Shown one piece after another: positions 1 through 6,436 of a stretch of DNA of 13,513 bases. A program made the position numbers and the translations under genes. The notes beneath the pieces are model-generated. The model was given only the letters and a program-made list of their open reading frames with translations, did not search any database and had not been told where the DNA came from. This DNA is from Clostridiales bacterium (GTDB lineage Bacteria > Bacillota > Clostridia > Oscillospirales > Oscillospiraceae), in NCBI GenBank assembly GCA_003533405.1, contig DQDL01000075.1, forward strand, positions 393-13,905, in the 5' to 3' direction. The stretch's first letter is position 1. Each line of letters starts with the position of its first letter.

Positions 1-264
1 GTCCTGGAACACACGGCCGATGTAGGCAGCCCTTTTATGCTCGGGCTGACCGGTGACATCAACGCCGTCGATGATGATTGAGCCGGAGTCGACCGGCCAA
101 ACGCCCGCAATGGCATTTAACATCGTTGACTTGCCTGCGCCGTTGCCGCCAATGACGGTGACAAAATCGCCGGGCTTAAGATGAAGGCTCAGTTCCTGCA
201 GAGCCTTTTTTTCATTTATCGTACCTGCATTGAAGGTCTTGCAGACAGATTTAAGTTCCAGCAT
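1..264 (-). CDS. ABC transporter ATP-binding protein, partial (N-terminal 88 residues)
   Basis: This is the ATPase of an amino-acid-type ABC importer; it would power uptake through the permease encoded just upstream. Only the first 88 codons are in the window and the rest runs off the left edge. Visible parts are a start MLELKSVCKTF, a Walker A motif GGNGAGKST at residues 39-47, and the Q-loop FQD with Gln87 at the edge. The start ATG (264-262) is preceded by AGGAGG on the minus strand. It overlaps the end of the permease gene by 14 bases, which indicates translational coupling in one operon. The LivF/LivG-like N-terminus fits the ATPase of the ABC_sub_bind/TrpXYZ-like systems (family knowledge). 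The signature motif and Walker B are not visible here. Confidence 0.93.
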   Translation of the reverse strand, partial: MLELKSVCKTFNAGTINEKKALQELSLHLKPGDFVTVIGGNGAGKSTMLNAIAGVWPVDSGSIIIDGVDVTGQPEHKRAAYIGRVFQD

Positions 265-1216
265 GATTTGCCTCCTTTTTGCTTTGCTTTCCGGCAAGCT
301 TAAACGAGCTTTTTGACTGCGAGCGTATATACGGCACTGCAAGGAATACCGCAACGATGACGGCTGTGAACAGCTTCAGGTCGTTCGGGTCGAGCTTGAG
401 CCACAGGATGACGACCATGACAAGGTAGTAAACAATACCGCCGAGCACGACGAACGAAAGACGGACATAGAACTGGCTGCCCTTGCGGAAGATAGCGTCG
501 CACAGCACCTCACCGATGATGACGGCGGCAAGACCGATGACGATGGCACCTCTGCCCATGTTGACATCGGCAAAGCCCTGGTACTGAGCCATGAGACCGC
601 CCGACAGGGCGACCATGCCGTTTGAAAGCGAAAGTCCGATGAGCTTCATGTTGTTTATATTGATGCCCTGCGCACGGCTCATTGCGGGGTTAGAGCCCGT
701 GGCACGGATGGCCGAGCCCTGCTCGGTGCCGAAGTACCAGTACAGTGCGGCAATGATAACAACTGCGAAGATCGCACCCTTGACTATCGCCGAGGGGATG
801 TTTCTAAGACTGATGAGAAGGTCGTACACATCGGGGTTTGCGGGCTTGTTTGCCGACATGCCCATGATGCGCAGGTTCACAGAGTACAGCGCAAACTGTG
901 TCAGAATGCCGGCGAGGATGGCGGGTATGCCGAGCTTCGTGTGCAATAGCCCCGTGCACAGACCCGCTAACATTCCGGCGATGACCGCAATGATGAGCGC
1001 AACATACGCAGGATACCCTGCGATGATGAGCATGACCGTAACGGCACCGCCCGTAGCAAACGATCCGTCGACCGTCAGATCTGCGATATCCAGCAGACGG
1101 AAGGTCAGGTACACACCCAGAGCCATTATGCCCCAGATTATGCCCTGCGCCACGCCGCCGGGCATTCGTGTTATCAAATTTGGCAGACTTAAGGCTGCAA
1201 GCAGTGCCGTGTTCAT
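251..1216 (-). CDS. ABC transporter permease, BPD_transp_2 / TrpY-like
   Basis: A 321-residue integral membrane permease with about eight hydrophobic segments. It is of the branched-chain (LivH-like) permease family that pairs with ABC_sub_bind-type binding proteins. The diagnostic loop RATGSNPAMSRAQGI lies in the middle of the protein and resembles the conserved cytoplasmic coupling loop (G-x-NP-x3-RA-x-G) of that family. The C-terminal tail is Lys-rich and cytoplasmic. The ATG at 1216 has GAGGT six bases upstream on the transcript. The stop overlaps the ATPase start, and the gap to the upstream binding-protein gene is 37 bases, so the three genes form one transcript. The family includes predicted tryptophan transporters. 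Here the operon leader (see 2320-2400) points instead to Tyr/Phe or a related aromatic compound; that substrate is inference. Confidence 0.93.
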   Translation of the reverse strand: MNTALLAALSLPNLITRMPGGVAQGIIWGIMALGVYLTFRLLDIADLTVDGSFATGGAVTVMLIIAGYPAYVALIIAVIAGMLAGLCTGLLHTKLGIPAILAGILTQFALYSVNLRIMGMSANKPANPDVYDLLISLRNIPSAIVKGAIFAVVIIAALYWYFGTEQGSAIRATGSNPAMSRAQGININNMKLIGLSLSNGMVALSGGLMAQYQGFADVNMGRGAIVIGLAAVIIGEVLCDAIFRKGSQFYVRLSFVVLGGIVYYLVMVVILWLKLDPNDLKLFTAVIVAVFLAVPYIRSQSKSSFKLAGKQSKKEANHAGT

Positions 1217-1253
1217 AGCGTTACCTCACAAAATTTATTTGCTGTTAATATAA

Positions 1254-2231
1254 TCAGTCGCTGATAGCGGTGTAGTCCTCGGGGATGGTGATGTTGAGCT
1301 TGGAAGCGATATCGGCGTTGTACTTCTTGACGGGGTTGGGGTAGTACTCTATGGGCATCTCGGAGACATTTGCCTCGCCCTTGAGGATCTTGACGGCCAT
1401 CTGACCGGTGGTGCGGCCGAGCTCGTAGTAGTCGATGGAAAGAGTTGCGACGCCGCAGCCCTTGCAGATGCCTTCCTCGCCTACGACGATGGGAACACCG
1501 GCGGGCAGTGCAACTGCGCTTATAGCCTCGGTGCAGGAAGCGGCGGTGTTGTCGGTGGGGATGTAGATGACATCGCTGTTTGCGCATGCGCTGGAGGTAA
1601 CGGTGGAAACATCGTTGGAGTCTGCGAAGGTGTAGACCTCGACGGTGATGTTCTTCTTCTCAAGGCAGTCCTTAACGACCTTGGCCTGGTATACGGAGTT
1701 CGGCTCACCGGAGCAGTAGAGGATGCCGACATTCTTTACATCCGGGAACAGCTCAGTGATCATGTCTGCCTGCTGATCGAGGGGAGCAAGGTCCGAGGTG
1801 CCGGAGATGTTGTTGCCGACGGTGCCGTTAAAGTTATCAATGCTCAGTGCAACGCCGTATTCGGTAACGGCAGTGCCGAGAACGGGGATGGAGTCGGTAG
1901 CGGAAGCGGCTGCCTGAAGAGAGGGAGTGGCGTTTGCGAGAATGAGGTCAACGCCGCTGGAGACGAAGCCGTTGACGATGGTGGCGCAGTTTGCACTGTC
2001 GTTGGCTGCATTGCCTTCCTCGAACTGGACCTTGTCGCCGAAGGCTTCGGTCAGAGCATCCTTGAAGCCCTGAGTGGCGGCGTCAAGTGCGGGGTGCTGG
2101 ACGAGCTGGCAGATACCGACGGTGTAGGTCTTATCGGCGCTGCCGCCGTTGTCGCCGCCGTTGCTGCTTCCGCAGGCTGTGACCGCACACAGCATCATAA
2201 CGGCAAGCACTATTGCAATTACCTTTTTCAT
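1254..2231 (-). CDS. ABC transporter substrate-binding lipoprotein (ABC_sub_bind family, TrpX-like)
   Basis: A 325-residue periplasmic-binding-type lipoprotein, the first full-size gene of the importer operon. The chosen start is ATG 2231-2229, because it has AGGAGG on the minus strand at good spacing and opens a clean lipoprotein signal: MKK, a hydrophobic core, then lipobox VTAC with lipidated Cys20. An in-frame extension upstream to 2306 would add 25 residues that overlap the attenuator terminator and spoil the signal peptide, so it is rejected. After the Cys comes a Ser/Gly/Asn/Asp-rich linker, then a two-lobe binding fold with motifs typical of ABC_sub_bind proteins: VGICQLVQHPALDAATQGF near residue 40, IPVLGTAVT in the middle, and a late IPIVVGEEG-like strand. 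The protein would sit on the outer membrane face and deliver ligand to the permease. The ligand is not readable from the protein alone. Confidence 0.92.
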   Translation of the reverse strand: MKKVIAIVLAVMMLCAVTACGSSNGGDNGGSADKTYTVGICQLVQHPALDAATQGFKDALTEAFGDKVQFEEGNAANDSANCATIVNGFVSSGVDLILANATPSLQAAASATDSIPVLGTAVTEYGVALSIDNFNGTVGNNISGTSDLAPLDQQADMITELFPDVKNVGILYCSGEPNSVYQAKVVKDCLEKKNITVEVYTFADSNDVSTVTSSACANSDVIYIPTDNTAASCTEAISAVALPAGVPIVVGEEGICKGCGVATLSIDYYELGRTTGQMAVKILKGEANVSEMPIEYYPNPVKKYNADIASKLNITIPEDYTAISD

Positions 2232-2253
2232 TTTGAGTTCCTCCTGAATTTTT

Positions 2254-2289
2254 AAAAAATAAAAACCGTACAGAACATTGTCCGCACGG
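2254..2289 (-). terminator. Attenuator terminator of the importer operon
   Basis: Read on the minus strand, 2289-2266 folds into a hairpin with nine stem pairs (two G-U) and a six-base loop (CAATGT). It is followed directly by TTTTTATTTTTT at 2265-2254. This is a canonical intrinsic terminator placed between the leader ORF and the binding-protein gene, whose ATG is 22 bases further on. Its 5' arm (2289-2281) is also part of an alternative antiterminator pairing with the end of the leader ORF, so the two structures exclude each other. Confidence 0.85.
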
Positions 2290-2336
2290 CTCGTAAACAA
2301 AAACAAAAATCAACACGATTTATGAGCAGCACAAAC
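2280..2336 (-). promoter_or_regulatory. Predicted antiterminator (region 2:3 pairing) of the attenuator
   Basis: On the minus strand, 2336-2318 (last leader codons and stop) can pair with 2298-2280. Seventeen of nineteen positions pair, five of them G-U, with two isolated mismatches and a 19-base U-rich loop. The 3' arm includes the whole 5' arm of the terminator, so forming this helix prevents termination. Region 2 covers the leader stop codon, so a ribosome that finishes the leader would mask it and let the terminator form. The helix was worked out by hand; no energy calculation was made. Confidence 0.72.
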
Positions 2337-2400
2337 AACCATTACTCTTAAAGTAAAAGTAATAGTAAAAGCCGTTCATAAAAAATCGGTTGAGCTTCAT
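2320..2400 (-). CDS. Aromatic-rich leader peptide (26 aa), Tyr/Phe attenuation sensor
   Basis: A 26-codon ORF that starts MKLNRFFMNG, continues FYYYFYF at residues 11-17, and ends GCLCCS before TAA. Five Phe and four Tyr make up nine of 26 residues; there is no Trp. The ATG at 2400 has a strong site AGGAGG eight bases upstream (plus-strand CCTCCT at 2409-2414), so it is built to be translated. It sits about 25 bases downstream of a promoter and before an intrinsic terminator, as in classical leader peptides such as those of phe and trp operons. The 5' arm of a 12-pair hairpin (2366-2338, five-base loop) contains codons 12-15, so a ribosome stalled there for lack of charged tRNA-Tyr or tRNA-Phe would open it. 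The three Cys codons near the end lie inside region 2 and are probably structural. The peptide itself is unlikely to have a function. Confidence 0.82.
   Translation of the reverse strand: MKLNRFFMNGFYYYFYFKSNGCLCCS
2338..2366 (-). promoter_or_regulatory. Leader hairpin containing the Tyr/Phe control codons (region 1:2)
   Basis: On the minus strand, 2366-2355 pairs with 2349-2338 in 12 consecutive pairs (two G-U) around an ACTTT loop. The 5' arm is made of Tyr/Phe codons of the leader ORF. It ends one base before the antiterminator arm. It is therefore adjacent to that arm rather than strictly competing with it, which differs slightly from the textbook trp layout. Confidence 0.6.
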
Positions 2401-2428
2401 GACTTTGTCCTCCTGTTGGAATGAGGTC

Positions 2429-2457
2429 ACTTTACTCCTTTTAACCGTAAAAGTCAA
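2429..2457 (-). promoter_or_regulatory. Sigma-A-type promoter of the leader and importer operon
   Basis: On the minus strand there is TTGACT (2457-2452), a 17-base spacer, then TAAAGT (2434-2429). Transcription would start near 2422, about 20 bases before the leader ATG at 2400. It is divergent from the promoter at 2524-2552. Confidence 0.78.
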
Positions 2458-2523
2458 TACCTTTTTTAAACTTTTTTCGTTCCGTTTAAATCGCTAAAGA
2501 TTTTGACGGCTTTCAATCACATC

Positions 2524-2552
2524 TTGCAGCAGTCTGCACAGTATTGTATAAT
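2524..2552 (+). promoter_or_regulatory. Sigma-A-type promoter of the PLP decarboxylase gene
   Basis: TTGCAG (2524-2529), a 17-base spacer and a consensus TATAAT (2547-2552), followed by GGAGG at 2569-2573, eight bases before the ATG at 2582. This gives a very short 5' leader of about 20 bases, with no room for a riboswitch. Confidence 0.83.
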
Positions 2553-2581
2553 GAAAAAAACCGAAAACGGAGGTAAAGAGG

Positions 2582-3802
2582 ATGGATTTTGACCGAAATG
2601 CGGCCGCAAGGCTTGCCGAAAAATACGAAAGCTTCTATCTTTATGACGAACAAGCGATACTCGACAGCATCGAAAGGCTGCGCAAGAGCTTTGACGGCGT
2701 GCGTTTTTTGTACTCTGCCAAGGCCAATCCGCACCCGGGTGTGCTGAGCTGCATCCTCTCCGAGGGCATCGGCGTTGACGCTGCGTCCCTGCGTGAGGTA
2801 CGCATGGGAAAGGAAAACGGACTTGGTAAGCACGATATCTACTACTCGGCACCCGGCAAGAGCGTGCACGATATCGACGCTGCGCTGCCCGACTGCGTAA
2901 TAATTGCCGACAGCGTCAACGAGGTCGAGCGCATACAGACTCTTGCCGCCGGCCACGGCATCGTTGCCGAGATCGGCATTCGCATAAACCCGAACTTCAG
3001 CTTTGACGGTGCAGTCGGCACGGCAAACAAGTTCGGCATCGATGAGGACACGGTGTTCGAAAAGCTTCCCGAATGGAAGGCCATGAAGCATATTAAGATT
3101 ACAGGCATCCATGTCCACTCCCGCTCGCAGGAGCTCGACGGAACGCTCATAGCCGGCTACTACGCCAAAATGTTCGAGCTTGCCTGCCGTGTGCAGGATG
3201 CCTTGGGCGAGGAGCTGCGATTTGTCAACATGGGCTCGGGCATCGGCATCCCCTACGCCGAGAGCGATAAGCCGGTAGACCTTGCACGGCTCGGCGACGA
3301 GATGACACGGCTCATGGGCGTTTACCGCAGCAGGCTGAGCGCACAGATACTCATTGAGACCGGCCGCTTCCTCGTCGGCAAGGCGGGCGTTTATGTGACG
3401 CATGTGCTGGATAAAAAGATGTCGCACGGCAAGGTTTTCGTCATTCTTGCAAATACGCTAAACGGCTTTGTGCGCCCGTCGATGGCGCAGATGGTCGAAA
3501 GCTACACGGACGATGCGCATCCGCACAACTGCGAGCCCATGTACACCGGCCGCAATGCCTTCGGCTTCGTGCCGCTTAAAGACACCGCCGAGACCGAGAC
3601 GGTCACCGTCGTGGGCAATCTCTGCACCGGCACGGATGTCATCGCAAAGGACATTGCACTGCCGAAGCTCGACTGCGGCGATGTGTTCGTCATCACGAAC
3701 GCCGGAAGCTACGCTGCGGTGCTCTCGCCCATGCAGTTTGCGTCCCTGACCCCGCCTGCTCAGGTGCTTTTAAAGGCCGACGGCTCGACCGTCGTTATAT
3801 AA
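2582..3802 (+). CDS. Fold-type III PLP-dependent decarboxylase (Orn/DAP/Arg decarboxylase 2 superfamily)
   Basis: A 406-residue cytosolic PLP enzyme with the alanine-racemase-like barrel followed by a beta domain. Visible landmarks are the PLP Schiff-base lysine in LYSAKANP (Lys47), GIHVHS (residues 175-180), the phosphate-binding GSGIGIPY (218-225), ETGR (259-262), the catalytic Cys region CTGTDVIAKD (Cys348) and Tyr377 near the C-terminus. Length and order fit diaminopimelate decarboxylase. However, the usual EPGR reads ETGR, and the tail SPMQFASLTPPAQVL is closer to the LSPMxFxSxPxPAEV form of non-LysA members such as those acting in secondary pathways. It is therefore named by superfamily only; lysA is possible. 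It is a single gene with its own promoter and terminator, divergent from the importer, so context does not reveal the substrate. Confidence 0.88.
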   Translation: MDFDRNAAARLAEKYESFYLYDEQAILDSIERLRKSFDGVRFLYSAKANPHPGVLSCILSEGIGVDAASLREVRMGKENGLGKHDIYYSAPGKSVHDIDAALPDCVIIADSVNEVERIQTLAAGHGIVAEIGIRINPNFSFDGAVGTANKFGIDEDTVFEKLPEWKAMKHIKITGIHVHSRSQELDGTLIAGYYAKMFELACRVQDALGEELRFVNMGSGIGIPYAESDKPVDLARLGDEMTRLMGVYRSRLSAQILIETGRFLVGKAGVYVTHVLDKKMSHGKVFVILANTLNGFVRPSMAQMVESYTDDAHPHNCEPMYTGRNAFGFVPLKDTAETETVTVVGNLCTGTDVIAKDIALPKLDCGDVFVITNAGSYAAVLSPMQFASLTPPAQVLLKADGSTVVI

Positions 3803-3809
3803 ACAAAGA

Positions 3810-3844
3810 GCTTTCCTGCATTTTTGCCGGGAAAGCCTTTTTTT
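3810..3844 (+). terminator. Intrinsic terminator after the decarboxylase gene
   Basis: GCTTTCC (3810-3816) pairs with GGAAAGC (3830-3836), a seven-pair stem around a 13-base loop, followed by a T-run at 3838-3844. It begins eight bases after the TAA and separates this gene from the polysaccharide operon. Confidence 0.85.
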
Positions 3845-3858
3845 GGCTAAACTTGCTA

Positions 3859-3936
3859 TTGATTATTTGCGCATGTGTGATAAAATACTTTATTATGCAT
3901 AATTGCGCTTAATTGCGCATAAGTACACTTTTGCGC
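3859..3936 (+). promoter_or_regulatory. Probable promoter region of the polysaccharide operon, with iterated TTGCGC
   Basis: TTGATT (3859-3864), a 16-base spacer and TAAAAT (3881-3886) form a plausible sigma-A promoter; TTGCGC (3867-3872) with TATTAT (3891-3896) is an alternative. The hexamer TTGCGC occurs at 3867, 3903, 3913 and 3931, two copies lying in the direct repeat AATTGCGC spaced 10 bases apart. A perfect 10-base palindrome TTATGCATAA lies at 3893-3902. These could be protein-binding sites around the start of transcription; no regulator can be named. Confidence 0.5.
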
Positions 3937-3957
3937 CCATTTTTACTTGGAGAACAA

Positions 3958-5676
3958 ATGAAATTTTCAAAAAAACTCAAGAAAAAAATTGAAGACGGTT
4001 CTTTTCGGGAGATGTGGCGTGAAGCAAAGTGGATGTTTGTCTACATCCGCCGCTATCGGCTGATAGTGCTGATACATATCCTGCTGGGCGTTCTCGGCAC
4101 GGCAATGTCGCTGCTCTCGAGCCTTGCCATGCGTCAGCTTATCGATGTCGTGACCGGGTTTCAGACCGGCGGCATCTGGACTGCGGCGGCGTACATGGGA
4201 GGGATGCTCCTCGGCAGCGCCGTCATGCAGTCGGCAGCATCGAGAATTGCCGCTATCATAAACATCCGTGTGCAAAACGGCATACAGGCCGAGATGTACG
4301 ACCGTATGCTGCGCACCGATTGGCAGTCGCTCAAGGCATTCCGCAGCGGCGACCTTATAAACAGGCTCAACAGCGATGTCGGCACCGTTGCAAACGGCGT
4401 GACCGGCTTTCTGCCGAGCTTCGTTTCCGGCACGGTGCAGTTTCTCGGCTCGCTCATTATTATATTGTGCTACGACCCCGTCATGGCGCTCATTGCGCTC
4501 GTCGGCGCACCGATATATGTGCTCTCGTCACGGGCGCTTGTGCGCAAAATGCGTGAATATAACAAGCGCATGAAGGATATCGGCAGCCAGGTCATGTCCT
4601 TTCACGAGGACTCGTTCCGCAATATCGGCACGATAAAGGCCTTCGGCATCATGGACGGCTTTGATACCCGCATGAAGCAGATGCAGGACACCTACCGCAC
4701 CGCCATGCTCGAGTACAATCTCTTTTCCGTCATTGCCGGGCTCGTTATGAGCGTTATCGGACTTCTCATCTCGGCAGGCTGCTTCGGCTGGGGCGTTTAC
4801 AGACTGTGGACGCACGCCATATCCTACGGCACGATGACGATGTTCCTGCAGCTGACCAACATGCTGCGCTCGGCGTTCTCAACGCTTATCGGCCTTGTGC
4901 CGACGGCGATATCCATAACGACCTCTGCAGGCAGGCTTATGGCGGTCGTGGAGCTGCCGGAGGAGCCCTTTGCCCGTGAAACGGCGGATATCCCAGATGA
5001 TTTTTCCATCAAGCTGCGCAATGTCAGCTTCAGCTATAATGACGGCGACAAGGTCTTGGAACATGTGGAGTTTGACGCTCACCCCGGCGACATGATAGCA
5101 CTCACGGGTGCTTCCGGCGAGGGTAAGACCACGATCGTTCGCATTATCCTAGGCTTAGTGCGGCCCGACGAGGGCGAGGCGGTGCTCACGGGCGGCGATG
5201 AGGAGCTCACGCTCTCGGCCGCAACCCGCCGAGCCTTTGCCTATGTTCCGCAGGGCAACACCGTTTTTGCCGGTACGATAGCCGACAATATGCGCATGGT
5301 AAAGCCCGATGCGGCTGACGACGAGATAATGACCGCTCTGCGCCTTGCGTGCGCAGACAGCTTCGTTTCAAAGCTCCCCGACGGCATAAACAGCCGCATA
5401 GGCGAGGTCGGCGGCGGCCTGTCCGAGGGTCAGGCACAGCGAATTGCCGTTGCAAGAGCGCTGCTGCAAAAAGCGCCGGTGCTCATTTTGGACGAGGCAA
5501 CGAGCGCCCTTGACGAGGACACCGAGCGCAGGATGCTGGAAAACATCCGCACCGAGGGTGGGGTCAAGACCTGCATCATGATAACCCACCGCAGCGCAAC
5601 TGCGGCGATGTGCTCAAGGCGCTACGAGCTTGACGGCACGGCGCTCAGGCTGTTTGAGCGGGAGGGGACGACATGA
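3958..5676 (+). CDS. ABC exporter half-transporter (fused membrane and ATPase domains)
   Basis: A 572-residue type I (ABC-B-like) exporter that would work as a dimer to push a substrate out of the cell. The membrane domain with about six segments spans roughly residues 30-325. The ATPase domain follows, with Walker A GASGEGKTT (384-392), the Q-loop YVPQG (Gln432), signature LSEGQ (488-492), Walker B VLILDE (508-513) and the switch His in ITH (544). All catalytic residues are intact. The ATG at 3958 is chosen because GGAG lies five bases upstream; a TTG at 3913 would add 15 residues without a site. The stop overlaps the start of cpsB (ATGA), which ties it to the polysaccharide operon. Cargo is unknown: a glycan or lipid-linked intermediate is possible from context, but the family also exports peptides and drugs. 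Confidence 0.92.
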   Translation: MKFSKKLKKKIEDGSFREMWREAKWMFVYIRRYRLIVLIHILLGVLGTAMSLLSSLAMRQLIDVVTGFQTGGIWTAAAYMGGMLLGSAVMQSAASRIAAIINIRVQNGIQAEMYDRMLRTDWQSLKAFRSGDLINRLNSDVGTVANGVTGFLPSFVSGTVQFLGSLIIILCYDPVMALIALVGAPIYVLSSRALVRKMREYNKRMKDIGSQVMSFHEDSFRNIGTIKAFGIMDGFDTRMKQMQDTYRTAMLEYNLFSVIAGLVMSVIGLLISAGCFGWGVYRLWTHAISYGTMTMFLQLTNMLRSAFSTLIGLVPTAISITTSAGRLMAVVELPEEPFARETADIPDDFSIKLRNVSFSYNDGDKVLEHVEFDAHPGDMIALTGASGEGKTTIVRIILGLVRPDEGEAVLTGGDEELTLSAATRRAFAYVPQGNTVFAGTIADNMRMVKPDAADDEIMTALRLACADSFVSKLPDGINSRIGEVGGGLSEGQAQRIAVARALLQKAPVLILDEATSALDEDTERRMLENIRTEGGVKTCIMITHRSATAAMCSRRYELDGTALRLFEREGTT

Positions 5677-6419
5677 CCGATATACATGCCCACATTCTGC
5701 CTGCACTTGACGACGGCTCGTTTGACATGGTCTGCTCGCTTGAAATGGCAGAGATAGCCGTCGAATCGGGTGTTGAGGCGGTGGTCGCAACGCCGCACTG
5801 CAATCAGCGGGGCTACTTTGAAAACTATGCCTCCGAGGAGCTTTTGGGGAACTTTCGTACGCTCCAAAATGAGCTCAAGCGCAGTGATATACCCTTGAGG
5901 GTCTACCTCGGCATGGAGGTTTTCGGCACGGAGGACGCAGCCGAGCTTTTCCGTGAGGGCAAGCTTTTGACGATAAACGGAGGGCGATACATGCTCACGG
6001 AGTTTGACTTCGGCGCCGATGCGTATTTCATGGACAGGGTGCTATACAGCCTTCGTGATGCCGGCTGCGTGCCGATCGTTGCGCATCCTGAGCGCTACGA
6101 GGCGCTTCAGTATTCCCACAGCATCGTTACCAAATGGCTCGGCGACGGCATGGGAATTCAGATAAACAAGGGCAGCCTTTCCGGCCGCTTCGGCAGGGAT
6201 GCAAGGCAACTTGCGTATGAGCTGCTAGAGCAAGGGCTGGTGTCATGCATCGCAAGCGATGCCCACGGCACTGTGCAGCGCACACCGGATATGAGCGATA
6301 TATACGAGTTTCTTGCGGTGGAGTATTCGCCGGAGCTTGCACGGCTCCTTTTGAAGGATAATCCGAACCGCATCGTTCAAAGCAGGCCGCTTTTGTCGGC
6401 ACAGAAAATAAACTACTGA
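5673..6419 (+). CDS. cpsB: CpsB/CapC-type tyrosine-protein phosphatase (PHP domain)
   Basis: A 248-residue, metal-dependent PHP phosphatase of the CpsB/YwqE/Wzb-analogue family, which removes phosphate from the tyrosine cluster of BY-kinases and so resets polysaccharide assembly. Metal-binding motifs are all present: D3-I-H5-A-H7 at the start, ATPH (His42), GME (Glu82), VAHPER (His138) and SDAHG (Asp196, His198). Length matches the family. It begins inside the exporter stop (ATGA overlap) behind a GGGAGGGG site and is followed 17 bases later by the Ig-like membrane protein. Its likely substrates are the two kinases encoded at 7273 and 8802; this is inference from operon order and the known pairing in streptococci and bacilli. 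Confidence 0.93.
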   Translation: MTDIHAHILPALDDGSFDMVCSLEMAEIAVESGVEAVVATPHCNQRGYFENYASEELLGNFRTLQNELKRSDIPLRVYLGMEVFGTEDAAELFREGKLLTINGGRYMLTEFDFGADAYFMDRVLYSLRDAGCVPIVAHPERYEALQYSHSIVTKWLGDGMGIQINKGSLSGRFGRDARQLAYELLEQGLVSCIASDAHGTVQRTPDMSDIYEFLAVEYSPELARLLLKDNPNRIVQSRPLLSAQKINY

Positions 6420-6436
6420 GAAAACGAGGTAAGAGC

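Noticed and set aside
591..1253. A 220-codon plus-strand open frame opposite the permease
   Set aside because: It is Met/Ala/Arg-rich low-complexity shadow sequence. The minus-strand permease has family motifs and operon context.
2232..2306. N-terminal extension of the binding protein to 2306
   Set aside because: It would be translated through the attenuator hairpin and would bury the lipoprotein signal peptide. The ATG at 2231 has the ribosome binding site.
2232..2460. T-box riboswitch upstream of the importer
   Set aside because: No T-box consensus sequence or specifier-type stem was seen, and the leader is too short. The translated leader ORF explains the terminator better.
2513..3427. 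A 304-codon open frame on the minus strand opposite the decarboxylase
   Set aside because: The plus-strand frame has clear PLP-enzyme motifs, a consensus promoter and ribosome binding site. The opposite frame shows no family motif and is a by-product of GC-biased codons.
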